Positions 8,878-18,383 of a stretch of 64,000 bases of DNA are shown here, one piece after another (within the stretch, counting starts at the first letter, position 1; every line of letters starts with the position of its first letter). The notes below the pieces were generated by a model. The model worked only from the letters and a program-made list of their open reading frames with translations. It made no database searches and was not told where the DNA came from. Location: NCBI RefSeq assembly GCF_014648815.1, contig NZ_BMRV01000010.1, positions 1-64,000 on the forward strand, written 5' to 3'. Origin of the DNA: Streptomyces flaveolus. Its GTDB lineage: Bacteria; Actinomycetota; Actinomycetes; Streptomycetales; Streptomycetaceae. The position numbers and the translations under genes were made by a program.

Positions 8878-8884
8878 CCGAGCC
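8856..8884 (+). terminator. Hairpin after the CBS/Cys-rich pair
   Basis: GGCTCGGC and GCCGAGCC form an 8-bp perfect stem around a 13-base loop, shortly after the stop codon. There is no T-run, as is usual in Streptomyces. Confidence 0.5.
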
Positions 8885-9076
8885 GGGCCCCACGGGGTCG
8901 ACGTTTCCCGCATAGCCGGACCGTTGCTGCCTGGGGACGCACGCACAACGAATCAAGGTTGTTCCAAGCCCGGCACGAGAAGACGGCCGCCTTCCGGGCC
9001 GTCGGGGCGGAATGCCGGAAGCCCACCGGCGTGCTGACCCACCGGGATGGAGTCGACGTCGGTGTCCCGACCGGCG

Positions 9077-9568
9077 CTAGAGGCTGGTCAGAATCTGCGG
9101 GCCAAGGTTCTTGATCATGGTGTTGGTCCAGCGCATCTGCCGCAGGGTCTGCGGGTGGCAGTGCGCGGTGAGGGTGAGGATCCGGTCGTCCCGGGTGGCT
9201 TGGGCGGCCTGGGCGAGCATTTCCCAGTACAGGGAGTTTTCGGTGGCTCCCACGTGCAGGTCACGCAGGTCGCGCAGCAGGAGCAGACCGGGCTCGGGTC
9301 GGCGTCCCACGGCCTCCGCCGCCTTCTCCCGGAGCATCGTCAGGACGCCTGGGTCGGATACGTCGGGAGATTCGTCGAGGGTCAGGCCGTAGTGGCGGCC
9401 CGTGTCGGCCAGTCGTTGGACGTGTTCACGGGACCAGAGGGCCAGATCGGTGGCGACGTGGTGGATCTCGTGCTCGGTGCGGTGGCGCTCCGCCACCGTG
9501 GTCAGGTGTTCGGCGAGGTGCTTCTCGCCGTGGTGCAGCGCGCGCAGGACCATGGTAACGCCGTTCAC
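9077..9568 (-). CDS. Helical His/Glu-rich protein of unknown function, coupled to a molybdoenzyme
   Basis: This 163-residue protein looks all-helical and is rich in His and Glu (LHHGEKHLAEHL, RHRTEHEIHHVA, LRDLHVGATENSLYWEM, LTAHCHPQTLRQM). That pattern suggests a ferritin-like or hemerythrin-like metal-binding bundle, but I cannot assign the family. Its GTG start overlaps the TGA of the upstream molybdopterin oxidoreductase (GTGA, 9565-9568), so the two are translationally coupled and probably function together. Confidence 0.7.
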   Translation of the reverse strand: MNGVTMVLRALHHGEKHLAEHLTTVAERHRTEHEIHHVATDLALWSREHVQRLADTGRHYGLTLDESPDVSDPGVLTMLREKAAEAVGRRPEPGLLLLRDLRDLHVGATENSLYWEMLAQAAQATRDDRILTLTAHCHPQTLRQMRWTNTMIKNLGPQILTSL

Positions 9569-12060
9569 CGGGTGCCCTCCTCACGGCCGTGCCACGTGGC
9601 CTCGGCGGACTGCGTGACTTGCGCGGTGGGTCCGCCCTGCGTCGGGGGGACGCCGGCCTTGCCGGTCGCTGACGGCGCGGACGCGGTGGTGGTGGGCGCG
9701 GGGGCGGTCCGGCCGTCGCCGCGTGCGACGAGGGTGAGGGCCGCAGCGGCGGTCTTGAACAGCGGCTGCTTGGAGGCCGGATCCCAGTCGGTGATGGTCG
9801 TCTCGTTGGCGGCGCGGCCGGGTGTGTTCTCGTCCGGACCGTGGCCGGCCGGGGTGTCCCAGTAGCCGTAGTGGAACGGCACGAACAGCAGTCCCGGGCG
9901 GATGTCCGTGACACGGACCCGTCCCCGCAGAGTGCCGCGCGGCGTGGAGACGTCCACCAGGTCGCCCTCGTGCAGATCCCGCTCGGCCGCGTCGGCCGCC
10001 GACACCTCCACCCAGACGTCGGGGGCGGCGGTGTTCAGCTGTGGGGCGCGCCCGGTCTTGGTGCGGGTGTGGAAGTGGTACAGCGTCCGGCCGGTGGTCA
10101 GCTGGAACGGGTGCTCCTCGTCGGGCATCTCGTGGAGCGGCAGATAGGCGGCCGCCTTGACCATGGCCTTGCCGTCCGGGTTGAGGGAGCGGTACTCCAC
10201 CACGCTGTCCGAGGCACCGGTGACGAGATCCTTGCCGTAGTTCTCGCACACGTCGGGGTGCGCCCAGCTGATGCCGTCGGTGTACAGGCGTTCCGTCCCC
10301 TGCGGGGCGTGCTCGTTGCACGGCCACTGGATGCCGGAAGGACCGCGCAGCTTGCCGTAGGTGAGACCGGTGTAGTCACATGGCCGGCCCGCGCTGCACC
10401 GCTTCCACGCCTCGAAGGCCGACTCCGGGTCGTGCCAGTGGACCAGCGGACCGCCGTCCTTGTCGCGGAAGTCCATGCGGGCGGCGTAGTCGAGGAAGAT
10501 GTCCAGGTCCGGTTTGGCCTCACCCGGTGGGTCGACGGCCTTCTCGGACAGGTGCACGGTGCGGTCGGCGTTGGTGAATGTGCCGGTCTTCTCGCCCCAC
10601 GTCGCGGCGGGCAGCACCACGTCGGCCAGTTGGGCGGTCTCGGTCAGGAACAGGTCCTGCACCACGACGAACAGCCGTTCTTGAGACAGGATCGATCGGA
10701 TGCGGGACAGTTCCGGCAGGGAGACGGCGGGGTTGGTGCCACTGATCCACAGCATGCGGATCGAGCCTTGCTCGGCGTAGCGGAACATCTGCATCGCGTG
10801 GGTGGGCGGCGCGTAGTGCGGGATCTGCTTCGGTACGACGTTCCACACCTTCGCCAGGTCCGCCACGTGCTGGTCGTTCTGCCAGTTCCTGAAGCCCGGC
10901 AGGTCACCGTTGGCGCCGCACTCCCGGGTGTTCTGGGCTGTGGGCTGCCCGTTCATCTGCAGGATGCCCGCTCCCGGCCGGCCGAGCATGCCGAGGAGCA
11001 GGTGGATGTTGTTGATCTGCACGGCGGCGGCGGTGGCCTGGTGGGACTGGTAGACGCCCTGCAGCACCGTCGACAGCAGACGGTCGGCCGAACCGAGGAT
11101 CTCCGCCGCCTCCTCGATGCGCGCGGCCGGCACGTCACAGATCTCGGCGGCCCACGCGGGTGTGCATTCCTCAACCCGGGCTTCCAGCTCCTCGAAGCCG
11201 ACGGTGCGAGCTGCGACGTAGTCGTGGTCGACCCGACCGGTGCGGATGATCTCGTGCAGCAGCGCGTTGAGCAGCGCCACGTTCGTCCCGATGCGCGGGG
11301 CCAGGTGCACGACGGCCCTGCGTGCCACCTGAGTCGGCCGGGGGTCCACACAGATCAGGCGGGGCGGGTCGTCTCCGTCGAGCCGGTCGAGGATGCGCAT
11401 CCACTGCACCGGCTGGGTCTCGGCCAGATTGTGTCCGAAGAGGGCGATGACGTCCGCGTGGTCGATGTCGTCGTAGTTGCCGGGCTGGCCGTCGCAGCCG
11501 AAGGACTCCTTGAGCGCCTCCGCGGCCGTCGAGGTGCACAGCCTGGTGTTGCCGTCCAGGTGATTCGTCCCGATTCCAGCCCGGGCCAGCACCGCCAGTG
11601 TGTAGTACTCCTCAAGGAACAGCTGGCCGGACGTGTAGAAACCGATCGAGCTCGGGCCCTTGTCGTCCAGGAGTTCCTGAGACCGGGAAACGATCCGCTC
11701 CATCGCGGTCGCCCAGTCGGTCTCGACCAGACGGCCGTCCTGGCGGACGAGGGGCCGACGCAGCCGGTCCGCGGAGGCGTTGGCCTGCCAGCCGAAGAGG
11801 TCCTTCGGCCCGAGACGGCCGTGGTTGACCCGGTCCTGCGCGCGGCCCCGGACTCCCACCATGCGGCCGTCCATGACCGCGATGTCCATCGCGTCACCAT
11901 CGGAGTGCAGGATCGAGGCGGCCCGCACCCAGCGCTGCACGTCGCCCGGTGCGACGCCCTCCGCGAGGTGCGTGTCCACCCGTACCGGCCACGCCTCGTG
12001 CCGCCCGTACGGAGTGCGACTGCCCCACGGTTGCGCGATGCGGTCCACCGAAACGTCCAT
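9565..12060 (-). CDS. Molybdopterin oxidoreductase lacking the N-terminal Fe-S cysteines
   Basis: This 831-residue protein is of the nitrate reductase/formate dehydrogenase alpha-subunit superfamily. Typical elements are GRMVGVRGRAQDRVNHGRL, PDRLRRPLV-like ADRLRRPLV, LDGNTRLCTSTA with a Cys suited to be the Mo ligand, NNPA-like SGTNPAVSLPEL, DLFLTETAQLADVVLPA and a C-terminal molydopterin-binding domain (TTGRTLYHFHTRT). The usual CxxCxxxC segment and the later Cys are replaced: the region reads WVRAASILHSDGDAMDI and GRLGPKDLF. The enzyme therefore probably lacks the proximal [4Fe-4S] cluster. The ATG at 12060 has a GGAGGAG site seven bases upstream; the frame continues 16 codons further without support. 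The substrate is unknown. Confidence 0.88.
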   Translation of the reverse strand: MDVSVDRIAQPWGSRTPYGRHEAWPVRVDTHLAEGVAPGDVQRWVRAASILHSDGDAMDIAVMDGRMVGVRGRAQDRVNHGRLGPKDLFGWQANASADRLRRPLVRQDGRLVETDWATAMERIVSRSQELLDDKGPSSIGFYTSGQLFLEEYYTLAVLARAGIGTNHLDGNTRLCTSTAAEALKESFGCDGQPGNYDDIDHADVIALFGHNLAETQPVQWMRILDRLDGDDPPRLICVDPRPTQVARRAVVHLAPRIGTNVALLNALLHEIIRTGRVDHDYVAARTVGFEELEARVEECTPAWAAEICDVPAARIEEAAEILGSADRLLSTVLQGVYQSHQATAAAVQINNIHLLLGMLGRPGAGILQMNGQPTAQNTRECGANGDLPGFRNWQNDQHVADLAKVWNVVPKQIPHYAPPTHAMQMFRYAEQGSIRMLWISGTNPAVSLPELSRIRSILSQERLFVVVQDLFLTETAQLADVVLPAATWGEKTGTFTNADRTVHLSEKAVDPPGEAKPDLDIFLDYAARMDFRDKDGGPLVHWHDPESAFEAWKRCSAGRPCDYTGLTYGKLRGPSGIQWPCNEHAPQGTERLYTDGISWAHPDVCENYGKDLVTGASDSVVEYRSLNPDGKAMVKAAAYLPLHEMPDEEHPFQLTTGRTLYHFHTRTKTGRAPQLNTAAPDVWVEVSAADAAERDLHEGDLVDVSTPRGTLRGRVRVTDIRPGLLFVPFHYGYWDTPAGHGPDENTPGRAANETTITDWDPASKQPLFKTAAAALTLVARGDGRTAPAPTTTASAPSATGKAGVPPTQGGPTAQVTQSAEATWHGREEGTR

Positions 12061-12386
12061 GCCCCAGCTCCTCCATTGCATCCGGCGCCGGCCCTCCAGC
12101 CGCATCATCGGTACCCGGCACCATTCGTGTGTAACGCCGCGCGCAGGGCTCTCGACATTCCCCTCGACTGCAACCGGAGGGGCGACAGTCGCCGACCGGG
12201 GCGATCGCAGGGCGGTCTTCCCATCACTTGCCGGCGGAGAATGTCGAGTGTCGCCATACCGGGCTGCGTCGTCGCTCGCTCCGGTGACAGGCCGGTGCCG
12301 ACGCGGTCGGCGGCACCCGGGACCAGGGAACGGCGAACGAGTAACCTCGGGCCCGATCGTCCGGGAACGTCTTCGGTCAACCGTCG

Positions 12387-13850
12387 TCAGTCCCGCGCCA
12401 CCACACGGAGCGTCCTGACCGAAGGGTCGGCCGCGTCCGGGATCAGGACCCCGTGCTCGACACCGCTGCGCAGGTAGTCCAACACCTCGTCGGTGATGAC
12501 TTCACCGGGAGCGACGACGGGCACCCCCGGCGGGTACGGGCTGATCGTCTCCGCGGCGATCCGTCCCGCCGCGCGCTCGGCGGGCACGTGCTCCACCGGG
12601 GCGAAGAACGCCTCCCGCGGCAGCATCGCCTGCTCCAGTTCCAGGGCCGAGGGCTCGGGCAGGTGCACCGGCGGCTGCTTCTCGATGGAGCCGGCGCCCT
12701 CGACGAGCGCGCGCAGGGCGTCCAGCAGGACCTTCTCGGTCTCGTCGTCGTCGGCATGCGTGATGGACGCGCTGATCCGGCAGGTGTCGGAGCCGCCAAT
12801 GTCCACATGCCGGTTCGCCCGCAGCCACTCGGCCGCCTGCATGCCGCTGATGCCCAGCTCCCGTACGTCGATCACCATCTTCAGCGGGTCGAACGCGGCG
12901 GCGAACCCCTCCTCGACGACCTCTCCGCCCATGGGCCGTAGACCGGGCAGATCACCGACGGCCGACCGCATGCGCTCCGCACGGTGCAGCGCGGCGTCCA
13001 GGAGGTCGTGTCCGTGTTCGACCATCTGACGGCGCCAGCCGTCGAGAGTCGCGTAGACCAGGGAGGAGGCGCTGGTGGTGCCCAGCAGGTCCTCCCGCTG
13101 CTTGAGGGCCTCCGGTGACACCCGGTCGTACTGGAGGTGGAAGACGGAGCTCTGCTCGATGGCCCCGCCCATCTTGTGGACGCTGGTGACCACCAGGTCG
13201 GCCTCGGCGTCCATGCCCCAGGCCGGCAGTTCGGGATGGAACGGAAGGTGGGCCCCCCACGCCTCGTCGACGATCAGCGGGACGTCGAACTCGTGGCAGA
13301 CCCGGGCCACGCCCGCCACGTCCGCACAGGTGCCCCAGTCGGTGGGAGTGATCAGCAGCATTCCCTTGGCGTCCGGGTGCTCCTGAAGGCGGCGCCGGAC
13401 GTCCTCGGGCTCCGGCGGGTGCGCCAGGTGCCGTTCGGCATCGAACTTCGGATGCACCCAGATCGGCTCCACACCGTTGACGACGACGGCCGCGATCACC
13501 GACTTGTGCGCGTTGCGGGACAGCAGGAGCTTCTCGCCGGGACCGGCCACGGCCAGCATGGCGGTCTTGACCGACAGGGAGCTGCCACAGGTGGAGAAGA
13601 ACGCGTGTTCGGCCCCTACCGCGTCGGCCATCAGTTCCTGGGCCTGGCCGAGCACGCCCTGGGACTGGCGGCGGTCGTCCAGTCCGTTGAGGGACAATAC
13701 GTCCGACCGGAACACGTCGAGCCCGACGATGTCTGCCACCCGCGGGTCCACGCCTCGGCCCTGCTTGTGCCCCGGCGGGCCGAAGACCACGTCCCCACGA
13801 CGCCGGAACTCCTCGAGCGCCTCCAGCACGGGTACCCGCGAGTGATCCAT
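12387..13850 (-). CDS. PLP-dependent Orn/Lys/Arg decarboxylase family protein
   Basis: This 487-residue fold-type I PLP enzyme belongs to the short Orn/Lys/Arg decarboxylase group (SpeA/CadA-like without the N-terminal wing domain). It starts at MDHSRVPVLEALEEF after a GGGAGGA ribosome binding site. Motifs are FGPPGHKQGRG, STCGSSLSVKTAM, LSRNAHKSV, VDEAWGAHLPFHPELP and the PLP-Lys segment TSVHKMGGAIEQSSV. The C-terminal domain has SPYPPGVPVVAPGE. It probably decarboxylates arginine, lysine or ornithine to a polyamine precursor. It is divergent from an M20-family amidohydrolase, so the pair may make and process agmatine- or polyamine-type compounds, which is inference. Confidence 0.88.
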   Translation of the reverse strand: MDHSRVPVLEALEEFRRRGDVVFGPPGHKQGRGVDPRVADIVGLDVFRSDVLSLNGLDDRRQSQGVLGQAQELMADAVGAEHAFFSTCGSSLSVKTAMLAVAGPGEKLLLSRNAHKSVIAAVVVNGVEPIWVHPKFDAERHLAHPPEPEDVRRRLQEHPDAKGMLLITPTDWGTCADVAGVARVCHEFDVPLIVDEAWGAHLPFHPELPAWGMDAEADLVVTSVHKMGGAIEQSSVFHLQYDRVSPEALKQREDLLGTTSASSLVYATLDGWRRQMVEHGHDLLDAALHRAERMRSAVGDLPGLRPMGGEVVEEGFAAAFDPLKMVIDVRELGISGMQAAEWLRANRHVDIGGSDTCRISASITHADDDETEKVLLDALRALVEGAGSIEKQPPVHLPEPSALELEQAMLPREAFFAPVEHVPAERAAGRIAAETISPYPPGVPVVAPGEVITDEVLDYLRSGVEHGVLIPDAADPSVRTLRVVARD

Positions 13851-14045
13851 CGTTCCTCCCAGCGGTCGTCCTCCGCCCGGCCGTTTCCGGCACGGCGACT
13901 TCGCTCTGCGTCGTCCGAGCGCGCACCGGACGTGTTGCACCGATGTCCCGGATCGAAACCCGGAGGTGTTACGACGCCCGGTTGACGGCACCCGGTGGTG
14001 CAGGGCGCGAAGACCGACGACCGCACCTTGATCCGAGGAGGCCAG

Positions 14046-15242
14046 GTGACCCGTATGCCGTCCGGCGGCGATGTGCATGCCGACGTCCACGACAGGCTGC
14101 GCGCGGAGGTGGCGGAACGGGCAGACCAGTTGTGGGAGACAGCCCTCGAGCTGCACGCCCACCCCGAGCACGCCTTCTCCGAGCACCGGGCCGCGGCGCT
14201 GCTGACGGACGCGCTGGATAGGGCCGGTTTCGAGGTCGAGCGCGGGACGGCCGGGATGTCCACCGCGTTCACCGCCCGCTCGGGCCACGGCCGCCCCGCC
14301 GTGGCACTGCTGCTGGAGTACGACGCCCTGCCGGGACTCGGCCACGCCTGCGGGCACAACCTCATCGCAGCCGCCGGTCTGGGCGCGGCACTCGCACTGA
14401 ACGCGGTGCTGGACGCCTCAGACGGACGCGTCATGGCAGTCGGAACGCCGGCCGAGGAGGGCGGGGGCGGAAAGGCCCTGGAGGTGGAGGCCGGCGTGTT
14501 CGACGACGTCGACGCCGCGCTGATGTTCCACCCCGGCGTGTACGACTGGACGCGGGCCCCGCTGACCGCCCAGGTGCAATACCGGGTGGCCTTCCACGGC
14601 CGCGCCGCGCACCCCACCGGCAACCCGACCGAGGGCGTCGACGCTCTCCTGGCGCTGGTCGAGCTGTTCAACGTGCTGACCGCCCTGGGCAAGCGTCTGC
14701 CGGCGGCCTCCCACATCCAGGGAATCGTCACCGACGGGGGCAGGGCAACCAACATCGTCCCGGAGTACGCGGAGGGCCTGTTCGGCCTGCGGGCGGCGAC
14801 GAACGAGGAGTTGGAGGATCTGACCGGGCAATTGCGCACCGCCGCCGAGGGCGTCGCCCACGCCACGGGCACCCGGGCCGAGGTGGAACGGGCCACGCTC
14901 CGCTACGAGCACTTCCGTGACAGCGGCCCGCTGTCCGAGACGTTCGCCGGACACCTGTCCGGGGCAGGGATCGAACTCACCCCGCCCGAGCCGGGCGTCT
15001 ACCTGGGATCGTCGGACATCGGCAACGTCAGTACACGCGTGCCCGCCATCCATCCCTTCGTCGCCATCATGAACGATGGATCCGACCACACCCCCGAGTT
15101 CGCCACGGCAGCCGCCTCTCCGCGGGCCCGCGACGTGCTCGTAGCCGTAACCGGTGCGCTGGCCTGCACGGCCGTAGACCTGCTCCTCGACGCCGACCTG
15201 CGCGAGAAGGCGTGGAGACTGCACCGCGAGGCGGGACGCTGA
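14046..15242 (+). CDS. M20-family amidohydrolase / peptidase
   Basis: This protein of about 398 residues belongs to the M20D group (AbgB/HipO-like aminoacylase). Metal-site segments are ELHAHPEHAFSEHRAA, GHACGHNLIAAAGLG, TPAEEGGGGK, MFHPG and NDGSDHTPEFA; the dimerisation domain includes FHGRAAHPTGNP. It probably hydrolyses an N-acyl or amide bond in the cytosol. I prefer the GTG at 14046, which follows GAGGAG at proper spacing, over upstream codons. It is divergent from the PLP decarboxylase, with 195 bases between them that must hold both promoters. Confidence 0.88.
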   Translation: MTRMPSGGDVHADVHDRLRAEVAERADQLWETALELHAHPEHAFSEHRAAALLTDALDRAGFEVERGTAGMSTAFTARSGHGRPAVALLLEYDALPGLGHACGHNLIAAAGLGAALALNAVLDASDGRVMAVGTPAEEGGGGKALEVEAGVFDDVDAALMFHPGVYDWTRAPLTAQVQYRVAFHGRAAHPTGNPTEGVDALLALVELFNVLTALGKRLPAASHIQGIVTDGGRATNIVPEYAEGLFGLRAATNEELEDLTGQLRTAAEGVAHATGTRAEVERATLRYEHFRDSGPLSETFAGHLSGAGIELTPPEPGVYLGSSDIGNVSTRVPAIHPFVAIMNDGSDHTPEFATAAASPRARDVLVAVTGALACTAVDLLLDADLREKAWRLHREAGR

Positions 15243-15324
15243 GCCATGTCCGCCACAGCCGTCTTCACCGAGTCCCTCGCCGACCCCTTCCTTACCTGCC
15301 CCCACATATCGACCGTTCCGCGCT

Positions 15325-15395
15325 GACTCCCGTCAGAGTTACACCTGGTTGCCGGGTGTGCTGCGCGAACGTTTCGACGGCAGAAGCCTGCTGCA
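15325..15395 (+). pseudogene. Fragment of a third CYP152 P450 gene
   Basis: A short stretch encodes SYTWLPGVLRERFDG, closely resembling the N-terminal GYSWLPGVLGERSDG of the intact CYP152 at 5478-6758. Nucleotides match well across about 40 bases (CCTGGTTGCC, GAACG, CGACGG). No downstream P450 sequence follows, so this is only the 5' remnant. The surrounding 15243-15467 contains no intact gene. Confidence 0.6.
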
Positions 15396-15467
15396 CCATC
15401 ACGTAGGGCAGGCCGCGCACGCAGTCAGGCCCCGTCCGTCTTCCAGTCGACAGCGTGGAACCGCGGG

Positions 15468-15794
15468 TCAGCGGCCCAGGGCGTTCTCCAACTGCTTCTT
15501 ACTCATCGAGGAGCGGCCCTGGATACCGCGCTTCTTGGCCTCTTCGTACAACTGGTCCTTGGTGGGGCCCTGCGCGCCGCTGTGTGAGCGCTGCCCGCCG
15601 CGCTGGGATGCCGACTTGGGGTCGCGCGTCGAGGTCTTGCTGGCGCTCTTCGACTCGCCCGACCTGGCCCGCTCCTTGTTGACCGTCCGTGCGGCGATCT
15701 CCTTGGCGCGCTTCGACGATGCCCCGCGGTCCTCGACGCCCTCCTTGATGTGTTCGTACTGGCGCTCACGCTTGGAGCTCGATCCGGCCGGCAT
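15468..15794 (-). CDS. Small basic protein with Rho-N/SAP-like C-terminus
   Basis: This 108-residue highly charged protein begins MPAGSSSKRERQYEHIKEG. Its N-terminal half (KRERQYEHIKEGVEDRGASS) resembles ChaB/plasmid-stabilisation-like proteins common in actinobacteria. The middle is low-complexity Ser/Lys/Arg. The C-terminus (TKDQLYEEAKKRGIQG, SMSKKQLENAL) is a helix-extended-helix of Rho termination factor N-terminal type, suggesting nucleic-acid binding. A GGGAG ribosome binding site precedes the ATG at 15794. Such genes are often stress-responsive in Streptomyces. Confidence 0.8.
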   Translation of the reverse strand: MPAGSSSKRERQYEHIKEGVEDRGASSKRAKEIAARTVNKERARSGESKSASKTSTRDPKSASQRGGQRSHSGAQGPTKDQLYEEAKKRGIQGRSSMSKKQLENALGR

Positions 15795-15847
15795 TGCGCA
15801 TCTCCCTTCTCGGGTGGATCGGTGACTGCGACAGGTCGCCGGGAGGG

Positions 15848-16036
15848 TTACGGGTGCTCGGTCTGCTGGTCCGGCGGCACTCCGCCGCCTTCTCCGCCGC
15901 CCTTGTCGCCCTTGTCCGTGCCGTGGGCGCTGCGGCCCTTCGCCTCCATCTCGCGGGCCTTGTTCTCGCCGCTCTGCTGGGGCGTGCCGCCGCCCTTCTG
16001 ACTGCGTCGCTGTTCTGGCTGCTGTGGATTGGACAT
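15848..16036 (-). CDS. Small hydrophilic Gly/Lys-rich protein
   Basis: This 62-residue protein starts MSNPQQPEQRRSQKGG and is rich in Gly, Lys, Glu and Gln without hydrophobic segments, so it is probably disordered. It resembles general-stress hydrophilins by composition only. It lies 53 bases upstream of the Rho-N-like gene on the same strand and is probably in the same unit. The longer frame starting at 16126 overlaps the end of the SpoIIE-type gene, so I prefer the internal ATG. Confidence 0.65.
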   Translation of the reverse strand: MSNPQQPEQRRSQKGGGTPQQSGENKAREMEAKGRSAHGTDKGDKGGGEGGGVPPDQQTEHP

Positions 16037-16122
16037 GTGTGAACACCTGTCTCGTTCCGGAAATTTACTCTGAGCGACGGGTTCCCCTGAGGAGCCACCC
16101 GAAGCATGCGGCCGTCGTGCGG

Positions 16123-18247
16123 TCAACCCGCGTCGTGGTGCACCGCGTCGCGGTGAAGGACCAGGAGAGCGATGTCGTCGGCACGTTGCCCATCCGTGCC
16201 GGCTTTGTTGAGCAGGTGGTCGATGAGCAGGTCGAGGTCCCCTTCGTCGGCCTGGGCGAAATGGTGCGCGAGACCGGCGATGGCGACGTCGAGATCGATC
16301 CCCGGTTTCTCGATGAGGCCGTCGGTGTAGAAGACCAGCATCGAGCCCGGGGTGAGGGTGATCTCGGTCAGGGGAAAACGGCCTCAGGGTCGATTCCCAG
16401 AAGGGGGCCGGGCGAGACGTCGGCGGGACCGGTGTCGCCGTCGGCCAAGCGCAGTAGGGGTGGCGGATGGCCGGCGCTGGCCAGCGTCACGCGTCGGCAG
16501 GCAAAGTCGAGGCGGGCGTAGAGGCAGCTGGTGAAGAGGTCGGGGGCAAGGTCGGCGAGGAGCCGGTTGGTTCTGGCGAGGATCTGGTCGGGGCACGTGC
16601 CGACGGTCGCGTGGGCGTAGATGCCGGTGCGGACCTGGCCCATCACGGCTGCGGCGGCGACGTTGTGCCCTTGAACGTCGCCGATGACGGCCGCGGCGGC
16701 GGTGTCGCCAAGCCGGATCAGGTCGTAGAAGTCACCGCCGATGGCCATGCCCCGGGTCGCGGGGAGGTAGCGGGCGGCGACGCGCAGACCGGCGATCTCG
16801 GGAAGGGCGCGAGGAAGCAGCGCCTGCTGGAGGCCGTGTGCAAGTTCGCGCTTGGTGTCGTAGAGGCGGGCACGGTCGAGCGCCTGGGCGATGAGACCGG
16901 CGAGTGAGGTCATGACGGCGCGTTCCTCGGCCGGGAACGCGCGGGGGTGGTCGTAGGACAGGATGCAGCAGCCGACGGGCCGACCGGAAATGATCAGGGG
17001 AAGGAAGGCCCATGCCTGTTTTCCGCTGACCTGAGGGGCCGCGGGGTACAGCCGGCGCATCTCCTCAGGATCGGAAGAACGCGGGGACTCCGCTGCTGAG
17101 GGCGCGCCCGGCCGGGGTGAAGTCGGTATCGACGGACAGACCGTCGAGGCGCTCGATGATCTGGGGGTCGTAGCCGCGGTATCCGGTGATCCGCAGCCGG
17201 CCGGCCTCCGCTGTGGACAGGAAGGCCCCGGGCGCCGAAGGCGGGCATGACCTGTTCGGCGACCAGGGCGACGACATCCTGTACTCCGACGACCTCGGTC
17301 AGTCCGGCGGCCAGGTGGGTGAGCTGGTAGAGCCTGCCCGCGCGGGCCGGAGTAGCCGGACGCGCGGAGTGGCTCGACGCCGGTTCGGGCGGGGGCTGTG
17401 CACCGCTGGGGACAATACGGATGCTGATTCCGCTGGCGTCCGGGTAGAGGTGGAACTCCAGCCAGTGAGCCGGGGGACGACAGGCGGTGAAGGAGACGGG
17501 CTCGCGGCTGAGCACCGCGGCACGGTAGCGGTCCTCGTAGGTAGGGTCGTCGAGCCAGCGCAGGGACTGCCACGGCACCGTGCCAAGCAGCCGGCCGGCT
17601 TCGCAGTCCAGCAGGTCACAGGCGCCGGTGCTGACGTAGGTGACCTGCCCCTCGAGGTTCAGCGCGCAGCTCCCGCCGGGCAGGCGCTCCGCGAAGTCGG
17701 CGGCGGCCATCGCCCGGCTGTCGGACCGGTCCTCTGGGGCGAGAGGAACGACGCGAAGCAGCTCGTCGCCGGACGGGAGCCTGCCACGCTCGGCGGCCTC
17801 CTCCAGCAGCCGGGCCAGACGCCGGCAGCTGGCCGTGTTGTGACCACGCTCCCGCCCGGTCATGTACGGCGGACGGGTGGCCGGCCACATCAGCAGCAAC
17901 GCGCCCCACCTGCGGGTGCCGGTGACCGGCGCGGCGGCCAGGACCAACGGGTAGGGAAGCACGACCGACGTGCGCGGGTAGGTGCGGACCATCTCCTCCT
18001 GACTGCCCACCCACACCAGATGTTCCTCGCGGAACGCGACGGCCACCGGTGCGGGAGCGGCCACCGCAACTTTCGACCAGGGGGCGGCGAACTCGGCCGG
18101 GGCCCCGCACAGCACGTCCAGCCGCAAGAACTTCTCATCAGGCGCGAGCAGATACAGGGCACCGATCGACGCGCCGGTCCGGCGCGCCGTGTCCGCGAAA
18201 ACGGCGTCCAGCTCACCGTCGGCGACTGGATCACCTGCGCTGGTCAC
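16123..18247 (-). pseudogene. PAS/GAF SpoIIE-type PP2C phosphatase with three frameshifts
   Basis: The gene starts at GTG 18247 (TSAGDPVADGELD) and encodes, in order, a GAF-like region, a PAS-like region (LNLEGQVTYVSTGACDLLDCE), a second GAF (LTHLAAGLTEVVGVQDVV onward) and a SpoIIE/PP2C phosphatase domain (GGDFYDLIRLGDTAAAAVIGDVQGHN, LASAGHPPPLL, VFYTDGLIEKPG). The frame changes near 17235, near 17080 and near 16368. The last change is a C-run one base short (PEAVFP-stop instead of PEAVFPLTEI). The intact protein would be a stress-signalling phosphatase acting on a STAS anti-anti-sigma factor. Either the gene is decayed or there are assembly errors at homopolymers; three independent breaks favour decay. 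Confidence 0.85.
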
Positions 18248-18383
18248 GAATACACCTCCAGCATGCGGGCCCTAAGAGGACGCTACGCCCTTGGGAGGCG
18301 ATCGGCACGCCGTCTCGCGCGGCCGGTCGCCGCCCTTCTCGTCCTACGGGACTGAAATCCGTTCTCGAGCACAACAAGACTGC

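Noticed and set aside
8818..8884. Tandem repeat considered as a CRISPR array
   Set aside because: The copies are directly adjacent with no spacers, and no cas gene is near.
9841..12477. An 878-codon open frame on the plus strand
   Set aside because: It is antisense to the molybdopterin oxidoreductase. Its composition (Val/Gly/Arg-rich, no motifs) is what the complement of a high-GC gene produces.
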